DNA from: JBEEJL01 sp043744215
GTDB lineage: Bacteria > Pseudomonadota > Gammaproteobacteria > Burkholderiales > JBEEJL01
Reading direction: 5' to 3'
Length of the DNA: 64,000 nt
Assembly: GCA_043744215.1 (NCBI GenBank)
Contig: JAYTVC010000045.1
Location: 3,052 to 67,051, forward strand
In this document: positions 61,281 to 64,000 of the stretch, in pieces
How the letters are laid out: each line of letters begins with the position of its first letter
Numbering within the stretch: position 1 is the stretch's first letter
Position numbers and translations under genes: made by a program
Notes under the pieces: generated by a model
The model's database searches: none
What the model was told of the DNA's origin: nothing
The model's input: the letters and a program-made list of their open reading frames with translations, nothing else

Positions 61281-62315
61281 ATGAACAAGATTCAAAAACT
61301 GATACCCGTGTTGTTGACTAGCGTTGTGCTTGGCGCATGCGGTGGTGGCGGTAGCTCGACACCCACACCGGCTCCTGTACCCACGCCTACGCCGGCTCCT
61401 ACGCCAGCGCCAACGCCCGCTCCTACCCTCAACATTACCGATCTGAATATGGAAGCGACGGCCAATGCAGCTTACGGCACAGGCAGTTTGATTTCTACTT
61501 TAACCAACTACCCGCTCACCGTTGGCGTAGTGACGAATGCAAACGCTGCTTTTAATCTGAAGGCGTTTGTGCAAACGCAACTGCAAAGCGCATTGCAGGA
61601 AAGCATGACCAGCACGGCAGTGGGCGTTGTTCTCGCGCCACAGACTAAAGCGTGCGCGGCGGGCGGCAGCGTAACCATCCAGGCTACCGATGCCGATAAC
61701 AGCAATTCGTTAACGGCGGGAGACTCGCTTAAATACACCTACAATAACTGCATTGCCAACGCGACGAACGGCATTGCGCTTAACGGCGGATTGACCCTGA
61801 CGTTTACCAACATAGTCGGTACGATTGGCGCAAATAACAATTTCCAATTAGGCACCAACATGTCTTTCGCGCCAGTCATGATTTCCAGCGCGACCCTTGG
61901 CACATTTAATTTGAACGGCATTGTGACTTCAAACACGACCAATGTGGTCGGCGGCGATGCCTCAAACACGCTGACATTGCCTTCATTTACGTTAGCAAGT
62001 GGCCCGAACGTGCTCAGTTATGTAAATTTTGTCACGTCTGAAAAAACCAACGCCGTCAACGGCACGTATACCAACTCATCTCAGGGCACGATTACAGACT
62101 CCTCAGTCGGTACTTTCGCTTTGACCACACTGACACCTTTTCAGGGCTTTGGGGCAGCCAAGCCTTCAACCGGCAAACTGAAAATAGCTGGCGCAAATTC
62201 CAGCTTGTATGTAACGGCCCTCGACCCATTCGCTGTCAAACTGGAATTGGATCGGGATAACAACGGTATTATTGACTTGACGCGCACCGTAGCATGGTCC
62301 GTCGTTAGCCAATAA
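61281..62315 (+). CDS. Hypothetical lipoprotein with Thr/Pro/Ala-rich linker
   Basis: A 344-residue protein I cannot assign. The signal ends in LGAC at about 17-20, followed by GGGGSS and a linker of TPAP units to about residue 48, a cell-envelope lipoprotein layout. The body is rich in Thr, Asn, Ser and Gly with alternating hydrophobic residues, suggesting beta structure. Two Cys residues, near 122 (KACAAGG) and 152 (NNCIANA), may form a disulfide. The motif DADNSNSLTAGDSLKYTYNNC is notable. AAGGA precedes the ATG, and a strong terminator follows, so it is a single-gene unit. Confidence 0.8.
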   Translation: MNKIQKLIPVLLTSVVLGACGGGGSSTPTPAPVPTPTPAPTPAPTPAPTLNITDLNMEATANAAYGTGSLISTLTNYPLTVGVVTNANAAFNLKAFVQTQLQSALQESMTSTAVGVVLAPQTKACAAGGSVTIQATDADNSNSLTAGDSLKYTYNNCIANATNGIALNGGLTLTFTNIVGTIGANNNFQLGTNMSFAPVMISSATLGTFNLNGIVTSNTTNVVGGDASNTLTLPSFTLASGPNVLSYVNFVTSEKTNAVNGTYTNSSQGTITDSSVGTFALTTLTPFQGFGAAKPSTGKLKIAGANSSLYVTALDPFAVKLELDRDNNGIIDLTRTVAWSVVSQ

Positions 62316-62340
62316 CCTAAACGGTACATCTGTCACCAAA

Positions 62341-62367
62341 AGCGCCGGTACCCCCGGCGCTTTTTTC
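62341..62367 (+). terminator. Intrinsic terminator after the hypothetical lipoprotein
   Basis: AGCGCCGG at 62341-62348 and CCGGCGCT at 62354-62361 form a perfect 8-bp GC-rich stem with a 5-nt loop, followed by a T run. It lies 26 bp after the stop. Confidence 0.9.
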
Positions 62368-62383
62368 TTGTTAGACTTCCTGT

Positions 62384-63220
62384 ATGTCGATCTCCCCCCG
62401 CCTGGTTTTGTTTTATTTGTTCGCGCTGAATGCTTTTCCGGCAACCGGTGTCGCCGCAGAAAATCCGGGCTGCCTCATCACGAGCGAGGCGGGCGTCGTG
62501 ATGGAGCGTTTCGATTACGCCGAGCGGCGTGATTCAGGCGAGTTGCTTGATCGCGAAACCGGCCTGCTACCCGGCTTGCGCGCAGGTTTCGACGTGGGCT
62601 GCGGCCCTTGGAAATTTGCCGGCAGTGCGGGCTATCAGCGCGCGCAGTTGGATTATGACGGCCAGTCGAGTGGCGGTAGCAAACTGGCATCGCGCACGCT
62701 AGAAGCGGTACGTGAAATAGACCTTATCGTCGGCAGAAAATTTACGCCATCGTTCATCAATGCGTTCACTATTTACGGCGGCACCGGTTATCGAGAGTGG
62801 CGTCGTAATATTGCCAACTCCGGTAATGTTTCAGGCCTTGATGAAAAATACCGCTGGGGCCAACTCATTGTTGGCGGAAACACCTCGCTTTATCAAAGCG
62901 GGCCGCAGCATATCGGTATTGATTTACGCTGGCTGCGCATGTGGCAGCCGAAATTGGCGGTGGTTTTTCGCGGGCTGTTTGAAGCGCCAGACGATTTACG
63001 GCTCGGTGCGCGCAACGGCTGGCGCATCGCGCTTCCTTGGAAATATGAACTTGATACGCACAGTGCATTCAAACTGGAACCTTACGCGCAAGGCTGGCAT
63101 ATTGCCCGCAGCGCGCCAGGGCCGTTGTTTCGCAATGGCGTAAGCGTCGGCAGTTTTTTTGAGCCCGCAAGTGATACCCGCTTGTATGGCATTACCTTCA
63201 ATTGGCTTCACACTTATTAA
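62384..63220 (+). CDS. Hypothetical secreted protein, possible outer-membrane barrel
   Basis: A 278-residue protein with a signal peptide cut near 26 (GVAAEN). The body has many short amphipathic strands with aromatic girdle-like residues, for example GLRAGFDVGCGPWKFAGSAGYQRAQLDYDG and FTIYGGTGYREWRRNI. It ends in LYGITFNWLHTY, aromatic at the C-terminus as in outer-membrane beta-barrels. I do not recognise a named family. It starts 17 bp after the preceding terminator and lies 13 bp before the EcsC-family gene. Confidence 0.75.
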   Translation: MSISPRLVLFYLFALNAFPATGVAAENPGCLITSEAGVVMERFDYAERRDSGELLDRETGLLPGLRAGFDVGCGPWKFAGSAGYQRAQLDYDGQSSGGSKLASRTLEAVREIDLIVGRKFTPSFINAFTIYGGTGYREWRRNIANSGNVSGLDEKYRWGQLIVGGNTSLYQSGPQHIGIDLRWLRMWQPKLAVVFRGLFEAPDDLRLGARNGWRIALPWKYELDTHSAFKLEPYAQGWHIARSAPGPLFRNGVSVGSFFEPASDTRLYGITFNWLHTY

Positions 63221-63233
63221 ACTCAGAGGAAAC

Positions 63234-64000
63234 ATGGCGCTCTCCGCAAATGATTTGAACGACCTCAAGCGCGCGAAGGCGCTGCTCGAAAATCCCGGCC
63301 TCGCAGCAAAAATTACCAACATGATCGGCGCGCCGGTGGAAAAAGGTTTCGCCATGTTGCCGGCAAAGTGGAGCGACACGGTGCAAAAAGTTACTACTGC
63401 GTCGTTGATGAAAGCGGTGAACACCGCCGTTAAAACACTCGACAGCAGCCCGAAAGTAACGTCATCGGACGGTTTTCACAAACTCGCTGCCACCATCAGC
63501 GGCGCGGCAGGCGGCGCATTTGGCTTACCAGCATTGGCGATTGAGTTACCGATTTCCACCGTCATCATGCTGCGTTCCATTTCAGACATCGCGCGTAGCG
63601 AGGGCGAAAATATTACAGACATCGAAACCAAACTCGGTTGCCTGTCAGTATTCGCACTGGGCGGAAAATCGGTGGGCGACGACGCCAGCGAAACTGGATA
63701 CTTTGCGGCGCGCGCTGCGATGGCCAGCGCCGTGAGTGAAGCAGCAAAATTTATTGCCGAGAAAGGCCTCACCGCCCAAGGCGCGCCCGCCGTAGCACGG
63801 TTGATCAGCCTAATTGGCGCGCGTTTCGGCGTGGTCGTGTCAGAAAAAGCAGCAGCTCAAGCCGTACCGATAATTGGTGCGGTAGCGGGTGGATTGATTA
63901 ACAGTATTTTTATCGACCACTTTCAGGATATGGCGCGCGGGCATTTCACCGTGCGGCGGCTGGAAAAAAAACATGGGGCGGAGGCGGTGCAGTTGGCGTA
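63234..64000 (+). CDS. EcsC family protein, incomplete
   Basis: The first 255 codons are visible; the gene runs off the right edge. ATG at 63234 has AGAGGA seven bases upstream. KLAATISGAAGGAFGLPALAIELPISTVIMLRSISDIARSEGENI is the EcsC core, and VVSEKAAAQAVPIIGAVAGGLINSIFIDHFQDMARGHFTVRRLEKKHG is the conserved C-terminal region. The role of these proteins in proteobacteria is unknown. It is probably cotranscribed with the secreted protein upstream. Confidence 0.85.
   Translation, partial: MALSANDLNDLKRAKALLENPGLAAKITNMIGAPVEKGFAMLPAKWSDTVQKVTTASLMKAVNTAVKTLDSSPKVTSSDGFHKLAATISGAAGGAFGLPALAIELPISTVIMLRSISDIARSEGENITDIETKLGCLSVFALGGKSVGDDASETGYFAARAAMASAVSEAAKFIAEKGLTAQGAPAVARLISLIGARFGVVVSEKAAAQAVPIIGAVAGGLINSIFIDHFQDMARGHFTVRRLEKKHGAEAVQLA

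Noticed and set aside
1..64000. tRNA, rRNA, insertion sequence or prophage genes
   Set aside because: All gaps were read; none shows a cloverleaf, rRNA segment, transposase or phage module.

Overview
This 64 kb window is chromosomal DNA of a Gram-negative bacterium, most likely a betaproteobacterium. The evidence is the gene block leuS-lptE-holA-proA-nadD-rsfS-rlmH-maf-rng, a BPSS1780-family membrane protein next to ThrB-type homoserine kinase and polA, a YjgN/M48 pair, and two complete Liv-type ABC importers. Base composition is moderate by eye. I saw no rRNA or tRNA gene, insertion sequence, prophage or CRISPR array. Assignments come from reading motifs; no database search was run.

Layout. 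1-1311: an incomplete lipoprotein aminopeptidase and an alpha/beta hydrolase. 1312-2102: non-coding, structured. 2103-7656: hrpA, an O-antigen ligase-like protein and a YjbR protein, all minus. 7858-11232: tartronate semialdehyde reductase, a 2-hydroxyacid dehydrogenase and an ion transporter; then a plus-strand methyltransferase. 12241-17102: Liv importer 1, with permease and ATPase fused. 17327-20487: lactate-utilisation genes lutABC, divergent from an IclR regulator. 21422-28137: PBP7-type endopeptidase, Atm1-type ABC exporter, a propeller-GGDEF protein and a chalcone-isomerase-like protein. 28165-34168: fatty-acid module (thiolase, FadB/FadN-like enzyme, thioesterase, acyl-CoA ligase). 34382-43756: the housekeeping block rng to leuS, all minus. 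43898-46150: a sugar-dehydrogenase remnant and a 7TM diguanylate cyclase. 46256-53356: uvrD, yjgN, M48 protease, BPSS1780 protein, thrB and a LOG-family protein. 53393-61107: polA and Liv importer 2. 61281-64000: a lipoprotein, a secreted protein and an incomplete EcsC-family gene.

The most unusual signal is not a gene. An AT-rich, roughly 27-nt degenerate motif (TAACTATTTGATT then WTATTSAATAATTT) occurs at least 15 times, about once per 4 kb, in both orientations. It lies between genes, on start regions and inside conserved coding sequences, where it reads in frame. In several conserved genes it seems to have arisen by substitution rather than insertion, which suggests a DNA-level function or an unusual mutational process. 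A second repeat system, built of 8-bp CACAGAGG units in direct and inverted blocks, fills the gap between lutA and lutB.

Functionally the window joins carbon uptake and oxidation (two Liv importers, lactate oxidation, beta-oxidation, glyoxylate/hydroxypyruvate reduction) to core functions: translation, LPS assembly, DNA replication and repair, and c-di-GMP signalling.
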